From the NCBI GenBank assembly GCA_965205165.1, contig OZ242037.1:558001-622000 (forward strand): 64,000 nt of DNA. Reading direction: 5' to 3'. Below are positions 36,392 through 46,041 of this stretch, piece by piece. The notes under the pieces are model-generated. The model worked only from the letters and a program-made list of their open reading frames with translations, searched no databases and had not been told where the DNA came from. Both the position numbers and the translations under genes were made by a program. Within the stretch, counting starts at the first letter, position 1. Each line of letters starts with the position of its first letter. Origin of the DNA: CBDESM01 sp965205165 (GTDB lineage Bacteria > Chloroflexota > Dehalococcoidia > Bin125).

Positions 36392-37623
36392 TGACCCGAA
36401 CACGCCTTCGACAGCGCGCCGAACTCACCTACCGCCACAACGTGTTCGCGGGCAGGCACGGTTGGCTCAGGCTCACCCCGGCCTACTCCTTCCAGATTGT
36501 CGAGCGGCTGCTCGCCGATGATGCACTGCCGGCGTGCAACGTCCTCGACCCGTTCGGCGGCTCCGGCACGACAGCGCTTGTCGCAGCTTCTCACGGCCAT
36601 CGTGCGACCACCCTTGATATCAATCCATTCTTGATCTGGTTCGCTCGCGCCAAGCTACGGCAATATACCGAGATTGACCTCCATACCGCATCCGATGCGC
36701 TACATCGCGTGCTGAGAGATGCACGAGCATGCGAGCCGGCATCGCTCTGGCAACCGGACCTGCACAACATTGAACGCTGGTGGCATCCGCTTGAACTTGA
36801 CGCCATCAGCCGGCTGCGCCATTGCATCGATGAGCTTCCACTCGACGATCATGTCCGGGGCTTGCTTGATGTTGCATTCTGCCGAACCATGATCGCAGTT
36901 TCTAACGTCGCTTTCAATCACCAGTCGATGTCCTTCCGAAACGGGCAGGAGCAACCCTCGCTGATCCCTGCACATGCAAATGCATGGGACGTGTTCGAGA
37001 CGGACGGGGCACGCGTGATCAATGACGCAGCCACGCCGTTGCCCGGCACGGCTTCAGCGTGCGAAGACGACGCAAGGCATATGGACAATTGCTTGGATGA
37101 CCAGTTCGATCATCTCATCACGTCGCCTCCGTATGCGAATCGAATGAGCTATATTCGCGAGCTGCGCCCATATATGTATTGGCTTCGGTTCCTTGAGGAT
37201 TCGCGTTCGGCGGGCGAGCTTGATTGGGCAGCCATCGGCGGCACTTGGGGAGTCGCAACCAGCAACACCGCCACTTGGTCTCCAACTGCCGAACTCCCAC
37301 TTGACGATCGGTTCGCGGATTGCCTTGAAGCGATACAATCTGCGGACGCACGAAATGCAGATCTCATGTCTCGCTACGTCGAGAAATATTTTCACGATAT
37401 GTGGGCTCACTTCAATGCCGCAGCTCGCGTGCTCAAGTCTGGCGGTGTCGCGCATTACATAGTTGGCAATTCCACATTCTACGGCAACGTCGTGCCGACC
37501 CAAGATTGGTATGCAGCGTTGATGCATGAAGCTGGCTTCGAAGGCATCACTGTCGAACCAATTCGCAAGCGCAACTCGAATAAGGCTCTTTATGAATATG
37601 TCGTTTGCGGGATCAGCCCATAA
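36388..37623 (+). CDS. DNA methyltransferase, probably N4-cytosine
   Basis: A 411-residue methyltransferase with NVLDPFGGSGTTALVAASHG (SAM binding) and FDHLITSPPYANRMSYIREL (SPPY, typical of N4-cytosine enzymes). The SAM motif precedes the catalytic motif. The start at 36388 (or 36391) overlaps the endonuclease stop. Base composition is visibly less GC-rich than its neighbours, especially 37080-37620, pointing to horizontal arrival of the locus. Confidence 0.87.
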   Translation: MMTRTRLRQRAELTYRHNVFAGRHGWLRLTPAYSFQIVERLLADDALPACNVLDPFGGSGTTALVAASHGHRATTLDINPFLIWFARAKLRQYTEIDLHTASDALHRVLRDARACEPASLWQPDLHNIERWWHPLELDAISRLRHCIDELPLDDHVRGLLDVAFCRTMIAVSNVAFNHQSMSFRNGQEQPSLIPAHANAWDVFETDGARVINDAATPLPGTASACEDDARHMDNCLDDQFDHLITSPPYANRMSYIRELRPYMYWLRFLEDSRSAGELDWAAIGGTWGVATSNTATWSPTAELPLDDRFADCLEAIQSADARNADLMSRYVEKYFHDMWAHFNAAARVLKSGGVAHYIVGNSTFYGNVVPTQDWYAALMHEAGFEGITVEPIRKRNSNKALYEYVVCGISP

Positions 37624-37662
37624 TCGGGCAAAGCGACTCAGGAAAAGAATCAACAGCGTGCA

Positions 37663-38145
37663 ATGGAGCAACAAATCATGACCGCCAAATCTGCCCAACC
37701 GCCCAATTCGCTAATCCGTGCCGTGCTGGATGACTTCCGCGGCCACTTCGCGCCGCAGAGCACCATCATCCACGTTGGCGAAGTCCACGACGGCCGGGAC
37801 ATGGACGACCGCAAGGCGTTCGCCGATCTTGGCGTCAACACCGCGATCGAGGCCGAAATGCCAGATGTCATGCTGGTCGACTTTGACGCCCGAAGACTCA
37901 TCCTGGTGGAGGCCGTCACCAGCCATGGGCCGGTTTCCGCGCTCCGCCGACGCCAGCTTGCCGAAATCTTCAGCGCGGTCACGCTCGGCATCGTTTACGT
38001 CACCGCGTTCGAAAGCCGCGCTGCGCTCGCCCCGTACCTCGATGAGATCTCCTGGGAAACCGAGGTCTGGCTCGCCGACGCGCCCACCCACCTCATCCAT
38101 TTCGACGGCGAACGATTCCTCGGCCCCTACAATGACGGGGAATAG
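37663..38145 (+). CDS. BsuBI/PstI-type restriction endonuclease catalytic domain, N-terminally truncated
   Basis: A 160-residue protein matching only the C-terminal catalytic domain of the BsuBI/PstI family (PF06616): MPDVMLVDFDARRLILVEAV, TSHGPVSALRRRQLAEI, IVYVTAFESR and WETEVWLADAPTHLIHFDGE. Full-length family members are about 300 residues with an N-terminal helical domain that is missing here. PstI-type systems use N6-adenine methyltransferases, unlike the adjacent N4-type gene. It may be a fragment with its own start, a second nuclease protected by the neighbouring methylase, or a subunit. An alternative ATG lies at 37678. Confidence 0.78.
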   Translation: MEQQIMTAKSAQPPNSLIRAVLDDFRGHFAPQSTIIHVGEVHDGRDMDDRKAFADLGVNTAIEAEMPDVMLVDFDARRLILVEAVTSHGPVSALRRRQLAEIFSAVTLGIVYVTAFESRAALAPYLDEISWETEVWLADAPTHLIHFDGERFLGPYNDGE

Positions 38146-38159
38146 GAAAGGACCACGCG

Positions 38160-39161
<1,002 letters not shown>

Positions 39162-39172
39162 GGCACCCCGAA

Positions 39173-40219
39173 ATGACAACTCCCGGAAGTCAGCACCCCG
39201 GCCCCAGGGCGTGGGCAATCCGGCACGGCGAGAACGGCGAGTATGAGAGCCTCGCGCTGGCTGAAGGCCTTGCGTTGATCGGGTTTCGGCAGGTGCCAAG
39301 CTTGGCGGCTGCCGACAACGGCGACAAGGTCAAGGAACTCGTGCGCGAGGCTTATCCCGCCGCGAGCGCCCGCAGCAACGGCAGTCGCTCAGGTCAGCTG
39401 GATCGCTTCCGCAACCACATCCGCAGCGGCGACGTCGTCGCGTTGAAACTCAAGACCAGCCCCGGCTTCGCGGCGATCGGCAAGGTGACGTCCGAATACG
39501 AGTACCGCGTCGTCGAAGGTGAACCGCGTCACACCCTCGGCGTGGACTGGATCTCGGACGGGATTCCCGTATCGAACATCCCTGGCGATCTCCTCCGGCG
39601 CTTGCACGGCTTCGGCACGATCTTGGAAATGCGCGTGGAAGACGCCGCTCGTCGTCTGCTGAAAGCAGCTGCGGGCCGATCTGACCCTGTTCTCGCGCCG
39701 CGGGAAGCGGTTGAAGGCACCGAGCCGACGTACTCGGCCGGCCCGACCGATCCTGATGATCAAGTGCTTGACCGCATCCGTGAACGATTTCCCTCTCACC
39801 GACTCGAAGCGCTGGTCGCCGCCGTCCTCGAGGCGGAAGGTTTCCATACGGTGCAGTCGCCCCAAGGCGCTGACGGCGGCGTGGACGTACTCGCCGGCAA
39901 GGGGCCGTTCGGATTGGATCATCCGCGCATTTGCGTGCAAGTCAAAGCGGTCGCTGGACGCACCGATGTCAAGGTCGTGCGCGAACTCGACGGCGCGATC
40001 CGCAAGTTCGGCGCGGACCAAGGTTTGCTCGTCAGCTGGGGCGGCTTCACCAAGCCCGCCGAAGACGAAGCACGCAACCAATTCTTCCGCATCCGCCTCT
40101 GGAACGCCCGCGATCTCCTGGCGGCCATCTACCGGCACTACCCCAACCTGCCCCAATCAATCCGAGCCGACCTCCCCCTCAAGCAAATCTGGGTGCTCAA
40201 CGCGGACGCAGAAGATTAG
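39173..40219 (+). CDS. Restriction endonuclease, Mrr-type catalytic domain (type IV-like)
   Basis: A 348-residue protein. The C-terminal half (about 195-310) has the Mrr_cat layout: RLEALVAAVLEAEGFHTVQS, GADGGVDVLAG and ICVQVKA, giving the D-x(n)-Q-x-K core of Mrr-like PD-(D/E)xK nucleases. The N-terminal half (AWAIRHGENGEYESLALAEG) resembles the winged or PUA-like recognition segments that sense modified DNA. Such enzymes cut methylated foreign DNA. Its TAG stop uses the first base of an inverted-repeat-bounded element at 40219-40482, so the original C-terminus may have been different. Confidence 0.83.
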   Translation: MTTPGSQHPGPRAWAIRHGENGEYESLALAEGLALIGFRQVPSLAAADNGDKVKELVREAYPAASARSNGSRSGQLDRFRNHIRSGDVVALKLKTSPGFAAIGKVTSEYEYRVVEGEPRHTLGVDWISDGIPVSNIPGDLLRRLHGFGTILEMRVEDAARRLLKAAAGRSDPVLAPREAVEGTEPTYSAGPTDPDDQVLDRIRERFPSHRLEALVAAVLEAEGFHTVQSPQGADGGVDVLAGKGPFGLDHPRICVQVKAVAGRTDVKVVRELDGAIRKFGADQGLLVSWGGFTKPAEDEARNQFFRIRLWNARDLLAAIYRHYPNLPQSIRADLPLKQIWVLNADAED

Positions 40220-40482
40220 GGCCTGTTCACGCTGGCAGAGTGCGTCGAAGAGGTGAATGAAGGCGAAGAAGACGGCGTCGTCAAGCTTGTCGTAGCGCGT
40301 GGCAAATGCCGCGGAAGCGCTTGGCTGGCGGAAGAGCCGTTCGATTTGGTTGCGACACCTGCAGAGCGCTCGGTGGTGTCCCAGGGTTCGCGCCAGTTGC
40401 GCATCAACGGCACGAAGTGGTCCCAGCCGAGCGCGATGCCGAATCCATCCTAGCCGCCCGTCGCCCTAGAGTGAACAGGCTC
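40219..40482 (-). mobile_element. Truncated IS5-family-like element with terminal inverted repeats
   Basis: Left end GGGCCTGTTCACGCTGG and right end (complement) GAGCCTGTTCACTCTAGG are imperfect inverted repeats flanked by TA on both sides, a possible target duplication. The minus strand carries pieces of an IS5-like transposase C-terminus: NQIERLFRQ, then after a frame disruption ATRYDKLDD and FFAFIHLFDALCQ. At 264 bp it cannot encode a transposase and is an internally deleted, MITE-like remnant. It abuts and ends the Mrr-like gene and lies 6 bp from the stop of the TcuA-like gene. Confidence 0.75.
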
Positions 40483-40488
40483 TATATC

Positions 40489-41961
40489 TCAGAGCGCATC
40501 TGCGGCTGACTTGCCGGCTCGGCGGCCGAAGGTGGAGCCGGCCATTAGGCCGCTGCCGCCGGCGTAGTTGTCGTAGAAGAGGCCGCCTACCAGTTCGCCG
40601 GCGGCGTGGAGGCCGGGCATGGGGCGGTCTTCGGTGTCCAGGACTTGGGCGGTTTTCGGATCGATCCGCAGGCCGCCGAAGGTGAAGGTGATGCCGCAGG
40701 TGACGGCGTATCCTAGGTACGGAGGCTCGCTCAAGGGCAGGGCCCAGTTTGATTTCGGCGGCGCGATTCCCTTCGTGCCCACGCCGTCGAGTTTGGATGG
40801 ATGGTATCGCTCCGCTGCATCAGCGGGGCAGGCGGTGTTGTACTCTTCAACGGTTCGCTGCAATCCGTGAGGATCAATTCCCAGCGCTTCGGCCAAGTCC
40901 GCGATTGTATCGGCACGCGCAACTGATTCGCGGCCGGTTCGGTATTCGTCGCGGAGCAGGCCGACGGTTTGCTGGTCGAAGATCTGGAACGCCGCCCGCT
41001 GGGGTTGCTTGAGGATCTCGCGGCCGTATCTGGCGTAGGTGTAGTTGCGCAGGTCGGCGCCCTCGTCCACGAACCGTTCGCCGTCGAGGTTCACGATCAG
41101 GCCGTACGGGTAGGAGTGCTTTTGGTAAAGGTCGGCCACGACGCGGTTGCCGGTGGGCGGGGCGTTGAGGTCCCAGGCCACGGCGTGCGCACCGGACCAG
41201 TGGCCGAAGGATTGCGCGCCGGCGGCGAGCGCGGCTTGGATCACGTCGCCGGTGTTGAACCGCGTGCCGCGCACCTTGGCGAGCTCCCAGCCAGGGCCGA
41301 GGTAGCGGGCGCGCATTTCGGCGTTGGCCTCGAAACCGCCGGCGGCGAGGACGACCGAGCGCGCGTCGATTTCGCCCGCGCCCTCGGCGCCGGCGGTGCG
41401 CAGCCGCCAGCCGTCCGGCAGTTGGTCGAGCCCGGTCAGCTTGCAGTCGTAGCGGATTTCGATGCCGGCCCGTTCGGCGGCGGCGAACTGCTGGTCGGAG
41501 AGGCCCTTGCCGGCGCCGACGGCCTCGACGGTGAGGCCGCCGTAGAAGACGAGCACGCCGTCGACCTCGTTGGCCTGGCGCCCGGTCATCAGCGTGAAGC
41601 GGACGCCTTGCCCGTGCAGCCAGCGCATCGTCGGCCAGGCGTCGCGCACGAGATGGGCGGCCAGGCCGTCGTCGATCAGGCCCTGGGTGACGCGGGCGAG
41701 GTCGTCGCGGAACTTGGCCGGGGGATAGCTGCCGACATCGACGCGGGCCGCTTCGGCTTCGCTGAGATCGGGCAGGATTTCGCGCAGCTGCTCCAGCCCC
41801 TCGTAGGGGAAGCGGAAGCCGCCGCCGGTGAAGTAGGTGTTGCCGCCGCGCTCGGCTTGCGGGGCCTTTTCGAGCACGACGACCTCAGCGCCGGCCTCGC
41901 GGGCGGCGAGCGCCGCACAGAGCGCCGCGTTGCCGGCGCCGGCCACGATCACGTCAATCAC
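40489..41961 (-). CDS. tcuA: FAD-dependent dehydrogenase, TcuA (tricarballylate dehydrogenase)-like
   Basis: A 490-residue flavoprotein of the fumarate reductase/succinate dehydrogenase family. DVIVAGAGNAALCAALAARE is the FAD-binding start; GGNTYFTGGGFRF, VVLAAGGFEANAEMRARYLG and the C-terminal AGELVGGLFYDNYAGGSGLM follow the TcuA pattern. TcuA oxidises tricarballylate to cis-aconitate. The GTG start at 41961 lies in GGGGAGGTG context and overlaps the end of the MFS gene by 8 bp, which suits a transporter/enzyme pair, as in tcu operons, although TcuB is absent here. Confidence 0.8.
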   Translation of the reverse strand: MIDVIVAGAGNAALCAALAAREAGAEVVVLEKAPQAERGGNTYFTGGGFRFPYEGLEQLREILPDLSEAEAARVDVGSYPPAKFRDDLARVTQGLIDDGLAAHLVRDAWPTMRWLHGQGVRFTLMTGRQANEVDGVLVFYGGLTVEAVGAGKGLSDQQFAAAERAGIEIRYDCKLTGLDQLPDGWRLRTAGAEGAGEIDARSVVLAAGGFEANAEMRARYLGPGWELAKVRGTRFNTGDVIQAALAAGAQSFGHWSGAHAVAWDLNAPPTGNRVVADLYQKHSYPYGLIVNLDGERFVDEGADLRNYTYARYGREILKQPQRAAFQIFDQQTVGLLRDEYRTGRESVARADTIADLAEALGIDPHGLQRTVEEYNTACPADAAERYHPSKLDGVGTKGIAPPKSNWALPLSEPPYLGYAVTCGITFTFGGLRIDPKTAQVLDTEDRPMPGLHAAGELVGGLFYDNYAGGSGLMAGSTFGRRAGKSAADAL

Positions 41962-43540
41962 CGATCACCTCCCCTGCCCGGTACGCGGGCGCGGAATAGC
42001 CCGTCTTCTGCGGCGCGCCGAGCGCGATCCAGCGCGGGTCGATCAGCCGCCCGACCGACGCGGCGACGCGCTCTTGGACGGTGCGGATGCCGCGCTGGCC
42101 GCCGAGCAGCGCGAAGAGGATGGCGGGCAAGATCACGGCCGCCGCGCCGAACAGCGCGATCTGGTAGCCGCGGGTGATCGCCCCCGCGGACTCCGCGCCG
42201 ACCCCCTCAGAGGCCGCGAAAGCGGCCGCGGCGCTGCCGTACAGCGCGATCCAGACCGCCTGGCCGATCGCGTTGCCCATCGTCCGCGCGGTGGTCTGCG
42301 AGGCCGACGCGGTGCCCAGCCGGTCGGGCGGCACGGCGGACATGATCACGGAGGTGTTGGGCGAGCTGAAGAGCGCGGTGCCGATGCCGAGGATCAGCAT
42401 CCGCCAGGCGAAGCCGCCGACTGGCGTATCGGCATCCATCAGCGCGAGCGAGCCCAGTCCGGCCATCACCAGCAGCAGCCCCAGCGTGGTCAGCGGGCGC
42501 GATCCCAGCCGGTCGGAGAGCCAGCCCGACAGGGGCGAGACGAGCAGCATCATCAGCGGCATCGGCAAGATCAGCAGCCCGGCCGCGAGCGTGGAGAGGC
42601 CGCGGGCGTCGACGAGGTAGAAGGGGCCGAGCGTGATCGCGGCCGTCATCCCCATGAATTGCAGGATGGCCGCGGAGATGCCCAGGGAGAAGCCGCGCCC
42701 CTTGAACAGGCCCAGATCGACGACCGGGCTCGTCGTGCGCCGCTCGACGGCGATGAACACGGCCAGCGAGACCGCGGCGACCGCGAACGAGACGGCGATC
42801 TCGGTGCTGCCCCAGCCCCACTCGCGCCCGCGGTTGATCCCGAAGGTGAACGCGCCGAGCACCGCGAAGAGGAAGAGCGCGCCGGGAATGTCGATCCCCT
42901 TGGGCCGCCGTTCCGCGGCGACGTCGCGCAGCAGCATCCAGGCGGCGAGCGCGCCGAGCAGCCCGAGCGGGGCGCGGGTCCAGAAGATCGCGCGCCAGTC
43001 GAGCAGGTCGACCAGCACGCCGCCGAGCACCGGGCCGCAGGCGAAGCCGGCCCCGACCGTCGCGACCATGATCCCCAAGCCGGTGCCGCGCTGCGCGGCC
43101 GGGAAGGACGCGGTCACGATCGCCGCCCCGTTGGCCATCGTCATCGACGACCCGATCGCCTGCACGACGCGGGAGGCGACCAGCTCCTCCAGCCCGCCGG
43201 CGAACGCGCTCAGCAGCGTTGCGCCGGTGAAGATCACGAAGCCGACCACGTAGAGCATCTTGCGCCCGTAGAGGTCGCCCAGCCGGCCCATCGTCAGCGA
43301 GAGGCCGGTGCTGACCACGATGAAGGAGAGCGGCACCCAGATCACGTCCTGAATCGGGCGGTCGAATTCGTCGGAGAGCTTGGGCAGGGCGACGTTGATG
43401 ATCGAGTTGTCGAGCACGCCGAGGAAGATGCCGAGACAGACGATGCCGAGCGCGACCCATTGGTAGGAGATGCCCGCAACGGGCGGCGCCGTCACCAGCG
43501 CCTCGCCGTCGCCCGCCCCGCCGGGTCCTCGCTGGCTCAC
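41954..43540 (-). CDS. MFS transporter, DHA2 (14-helix) family
   Basis: A 528-residue membrane protein with about 14 hydrophobic helices. VCLGIFLGVLDNSIINVALP and GRLGDLYGRKMLYVVGFVIF are the DHA2 helix-1 and loop 2-3 motifs; GPVLGGVLVDLLDWRAIFW is motif C. Typical substrates are drugs, but it overlaps the TcuA-like gene by 8 bp, so carboxylate export or import is also possible. The start is about 65 bp from the divergent Uma2 gene. Confidence 0.9.
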   Translation of the reverse strand: MSQRGPGGAGDGEALVTAPPVAGISYQWVALGIVCLGIFLGVLDNSIINVALPKLSDEFDRPIQDVIWVPLSFIVVSTGLSLTMGRLGDLYGRKMLYVVGFVIFTGATLLSAFAGGLEELVASRVVQAIGSSMTMANGAAIVTASFPAAQRGTGLGIMVATVGAGFACGPVLGGVLVDLLDWRAIFWTRAPLGLLGALAAWMLLRDVAAERRPKGIDIPGALFLFAVLGAFTFGINRGREWGWGSTEIAVSFAVAAVSLAVFIAVERRTTSPVVDLGLFKGRGFSLGISAAILQFMGMTAAITLGPFYLVDARGLSTLAAGLLILPMPLMMLLVSPLSGWLSDRLGSRPLTTLGLLLVMAGLGSLALMDADTPVGGFAWRMLILGIGTALFSSPNTSVIMSAVPPDRLGTASASQTTARTMGNAIGQAVWIALYGSAAAAFAASEGVGAESAGAITRGYQIALFGAAAVILPAILFALLGGQRGIRTVQERVAASVGRLIDPRWIALGAPQKTGYSAPAYRAGEVIGD

Positions 43541-43606
43541 GCCCGTATCCTACGCCCGCCCGAAACTCCGTCCCGACCGCGTACAATTCGATGCGGGAGG
43601 CAGGTG

Positions 43607-44332
43607 ATGTCCGAGACGATCGCAACTGCGCCGATCGCGGAACCCGCGTCCGTTCCAGCGGGGCCGGCGCCGAGGATCATCACAGCGCCTGCGGGCTTGA
43701 ACGGAGCCGCGCTGATCCCAGCGGAGATCGTGCTGCCGTTCCCACCCGAACATCCGTTGACCGATGATCTGCTGGAGCAACTCGGCGAACTGTCGCCGCA
43801 GCACCTGATCGAACGCGGCCCGCGAGGGGAGCTGATCATCGCACCCGTAGCACGCAGCGGCTCCGGCCGCATCACATCCCGGCTCGCCCAGCAGTCATAC
43901 AACTGGCTCGACGCCGTCGGCGACGGGGGCGAGTTCGATGATGCCGAGTCGGGCATCATCGTCGATGGCGATCTCGAGGTGAGGCAGGCCGATTTCAGCT
44001 ATTTCTCGGCGGCTCAGGTCGCACGCCTGCCGGAAGAGGGCATCACCGCAGGATTCGCGGACGAGGTGCCCACGTTCGTAGTGGAAGTGCGATCAAAGTC
44101 GCAATCGGTCGAGCACCAAGTTGAGCGCTGCCGGAAGTGGATCGCGGACGGAGCCGAAGTCGCGTGGATGATCGACCCATTCAACAAGACGGTCCATGTC
44201 GTTCGGGACGATCCTGCCGCTTCCGCCCGCGAGGGGTTGGTCGTGGCGATCCACCAGCAACCTGGGTCTCTTGAAATCGGCCCGGAGCTGCCGGGGCTGG
44301 TGATCGACTTCAGGCCGATCTGGAGAAGCTAA
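43607..44332 (+). CDS. Uma2 family protein (predicted endonuclease fold)
   Basis: A 241-residue Uma2 protein: a 50-residue variable N-terminus, then LIERGPRGELIIAPVARSGS, VRQADFSYFSAAQVARLPEE, FVVEVRSKSQS and AWMIDPFNKTVHVVR. The conserved Asp (QADFSYFS) and Glu-Val-Arg-Ser-Lys block are present. GGGAGG lies before the ATG at 43607. The stop converges on the HAD gene with a 4-bp overlap. It has similar motifs to the copy at 174-830 but is diverged. Confidence 0.85.
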   Translation: MSETIATAPIAEPASVPAGPAPRIITAPAGLNGAALIPAEIVLPFPPEHPLTDDLLEQLGELSPQHLIERGPRGELIIAPVARSGSGRITSRLAQQSYNWLDAVGDGGEFDDAESGIIVDGDLEVRQADFSYFSAAQVARLPEEGITAGFADEVPTFVVEVRSKSQSVEHQVERCRKWIADGAEVAWMIDPFNKTVHVVRDDPAASAREGLVVAIHQQPGSLEIGPELPGLVIDFRPIWRS

Positions 44333-45003
44333 GCGCCCTCGAGCAGCGCGGCGATCACGGACGCCGTGTCCGAGAGATCGTCGAACAACCAGTCGGCCGT
44401 CGTCAGCTCCGACGGGTCCGCGTAGCCGGTCTTCACGGCCATCACCCTCGCGCCGATCGCCCGCGCCGCGCTGATGTCATGCGGCGTATCGCCGATCACG
44501 ACCACGTCGGCCCGCCCCGATTCGGACAACCGCCCGACGCCGGCTGCGAGCAGCTCCGCGCGGTCCGCGGCATCGTCGCCGAAGCCGCCGTCCGCGAAGT
44601 ACTGCCAGATGCCGACCTTGGCCAGTTTGGCCTCCGCCGCGGCGCGGAAGTTGCCCGTGCCGAGACCCAAGACCGCCTCTTCGCGCTCCGCCAGCGCTGC
44701 GAGCAGCGGCTCGACGCCGGGCAGCAGGAACGCGCCGCCGCGCTCCAGCTCCTGTCCGAGGCGTTCGACGTATGCGGCCTTGAACTCCGACAACGCCGCG
44801 CCGTTCACCGCCCGGCCCTTGGCCTCGAAGCCGGCGGCGACGATCCAGGAATCGCTGCGCCCGGCGATGGGGATGCCGTCGAGCGCGCCCTCCAAGCCGA
44901 GCACTTCAGCGAAGGTGCGCTTGAGCGCGCGCGAGCCCGCGCCCTGCGTGTCGGTCAGCGTGCCGTCCACGTCGAACAGCAGGATGCGAACGGCGCCGGG
45001 CAC
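44329..45003 (-). CDS. HAD family hydrolase (phosphoglycolate phosphatase-like)
   Basis: A 224-residue HAD phosphatase: ILLFDVDGTLTDTQGAGSRA (DxDGT nucleophile motif), GLGTGNFRAAAEAKLAKVGI (motif II region) and VVIGDTPHDISAARAIGARV (GDTPxD, acidic motif IV). A helical cap sits between. The substrate is unknown; phosphoglycolate or a similar small phosphoester is typical. The start is a GTG at 45003, 2 bp after the stop of the neighbouring gene, indicating an operon with the membrane-anchored protein upstream. Confidence 0.9.
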   Translation of the reverse strand: MPGAVRILLFDVDGTLTDTQGAGSRALKRTFAEVLGLEGALDGIPIAGRSDSWIVAAGFEAKGRAVNGAALSEFKAAYVERLGQELERGGAFLLPGVEPLLAALAEREEAVLGLGTGNFRAAAEAKLAKVGIWQYFADGGFGDDAADRAELLAAGVGRLSESGRADVVVIGDTPHDISAARAIGARVMAVKTGYADPSELTTADWLFDDLSDTASVIAALLEGA

Positions 45004-45005
45004 GG

Positions 45006-45593
45006 CTAATCGCCGTCCAGGTCGAAGTCGACCCAGGCGCCGTGCAGCCGCAGCAGGAGCCCGCCGGCGTCGTTGGGCAGCTGGAAGACCGCGATCACGT
45101 TGGTGGCGAGGCCCGGCTGGAGCGTCGCCGGCGGGGCGACCGCGCCCGGCACGGCCGCGGCCGCGCCCAGCGAGAGCTCCGCATCGGCGGCGAAGCGGCG
45201 GCCGTCGGACGCGGCGATCTGCAGCATCCGCGGAGCCAGCAGCACCGGCGAATCGGAGCGGTTGACCGCCCGCAAGCGGACGAAGCCGAACCGCTCGACC
45301 GCGATCCCGCCGCCCGCCACCTCGGTCGGATAGTCCACCTCGTCGACCGTGAAATCGATCGCGCCGACGCGGCCCGATTCCCCGTAGGCGACGGGCGCGC
45401 CGCCCCGCGAACCGGGCGCGACCGGCTCCACCGGCTCCGCCTGCGCGGCCTGCTGCCCGCCCGCGTCATCTCCGCCGCCGTTGAACTGGCCGGTGAAGAA
45501 GAGGTAGAGCGCGACGGCGACGACCACGACGACGACCAGCACGGCATACCGCTGCAGCGGCGACATGCGCCTGGCCAGTTGGAGCACCGCCAT
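45006..45593 (-). CDS. Membrane-anchored protein with DUF4352-like beta domain
   Basis: A 195-residue protein with one N-terminal membrane helix (YAVLVVVVVVAVALYLFF), a low-complexity Gly/Gln/Glu-Pro linker, and an extracellular Ig-like domain of about 110 residues (FTVDEVDYPTE, RLRAVNRSDSPVLLAPRML, LQPGLATNVIAVFQLP). The pattern of an effect on added partner stability seen in DUF4352/telomeric-type beta sandwiches cannot be confirmed. It stands 2 bp before the HAD gene. Confidence 0.6.
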   Translation of the reverse strand: MAVLQLARRMSPLQRYAVLVVVVVVAVALYLFFTGQFNGGGDDAGGQQAAQAEPVEPVAPGSRGGAPVAYGESGRVGAIDFTVDEVDYPTEVAGGGIAVERFGFVRLRAVNRSDSPVLLAPRMLQIAASDGRRFAADAELSLGAAAAVPGAVAPPATLQPGLATNVIAVFQLPNDAGGLLLRLHGAWVDFDLDGD

Positions 45594-45651
45594 CGTCGGG
45601 CGCGGGCGTCAGGCGCGGTCGCCGGGCGTCATCTGGGGCGCGTCCGGCGGG

Positions 45652-45990
45652 CTATTCGACGGGCAGGCCGGCGGCGATCCAGGCCTCGGTGCCGCCCTCG
45701 ACGTTGTAGAGATCGGTGAAGCCCAGCGCGGCGGCGAACTCACAGGCGACGGCGCTGCGCTGCCCTTTGGCGCAGATGAACATCAGCGGCTGGTCCTTGC
45801 CGCCCGCGATCTCCTCGAGTTTGCCGCCCTGCGTCATCACCGACATGTGCGGCATCAGCGGCGCGCCTTCGACGTGCCCGCCCTGGTACTCGTCCAGCTC
45901 GCGCGTATCGACGATCGGCACCCCCGCCTGCCGCTTCGCCTCCGCATCCTCCACCGAAATCCGCCGGAACGGCTCCCCCTGCTCGGCCAT
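45652..45990 (-). CDS. Rhodanese-like domain protein
   Basis: A 112-residue single-domain rhodanese: IVDTRELDEYQGGHVEGAPL and the active-site loop MFICAKGQRSAVACEFAAAL with the catalytic Cys in CAKGQRS, ending NVEGGTEAWIAAGLPVE. Such proteins transfer sulfane sulfur to thiol acceptors. A role in sulfur or selenium delivery is possible given the selenoprotein genes in the window, but there is no direct link. GAGGAGG precedes the ATG at 45990. Confidence 0.9.
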   Translation of the reverse strand: MAEQGEPFRRISVEDAEAKRQAGVPIVDTRELDEYQGGHVEGAPLMPHMSVMTQGGKLEEIAGGKDQPLMFICAKGQRSAVACEFAAALGFTDLYNVEGGTEAWIAAGLPVE

Positions 45991-46041
45991 GTCTTCGCTC
46001 CTCCTCGCTTCCCCCTCAGGCTACCACCGCGCCGACCCGGA

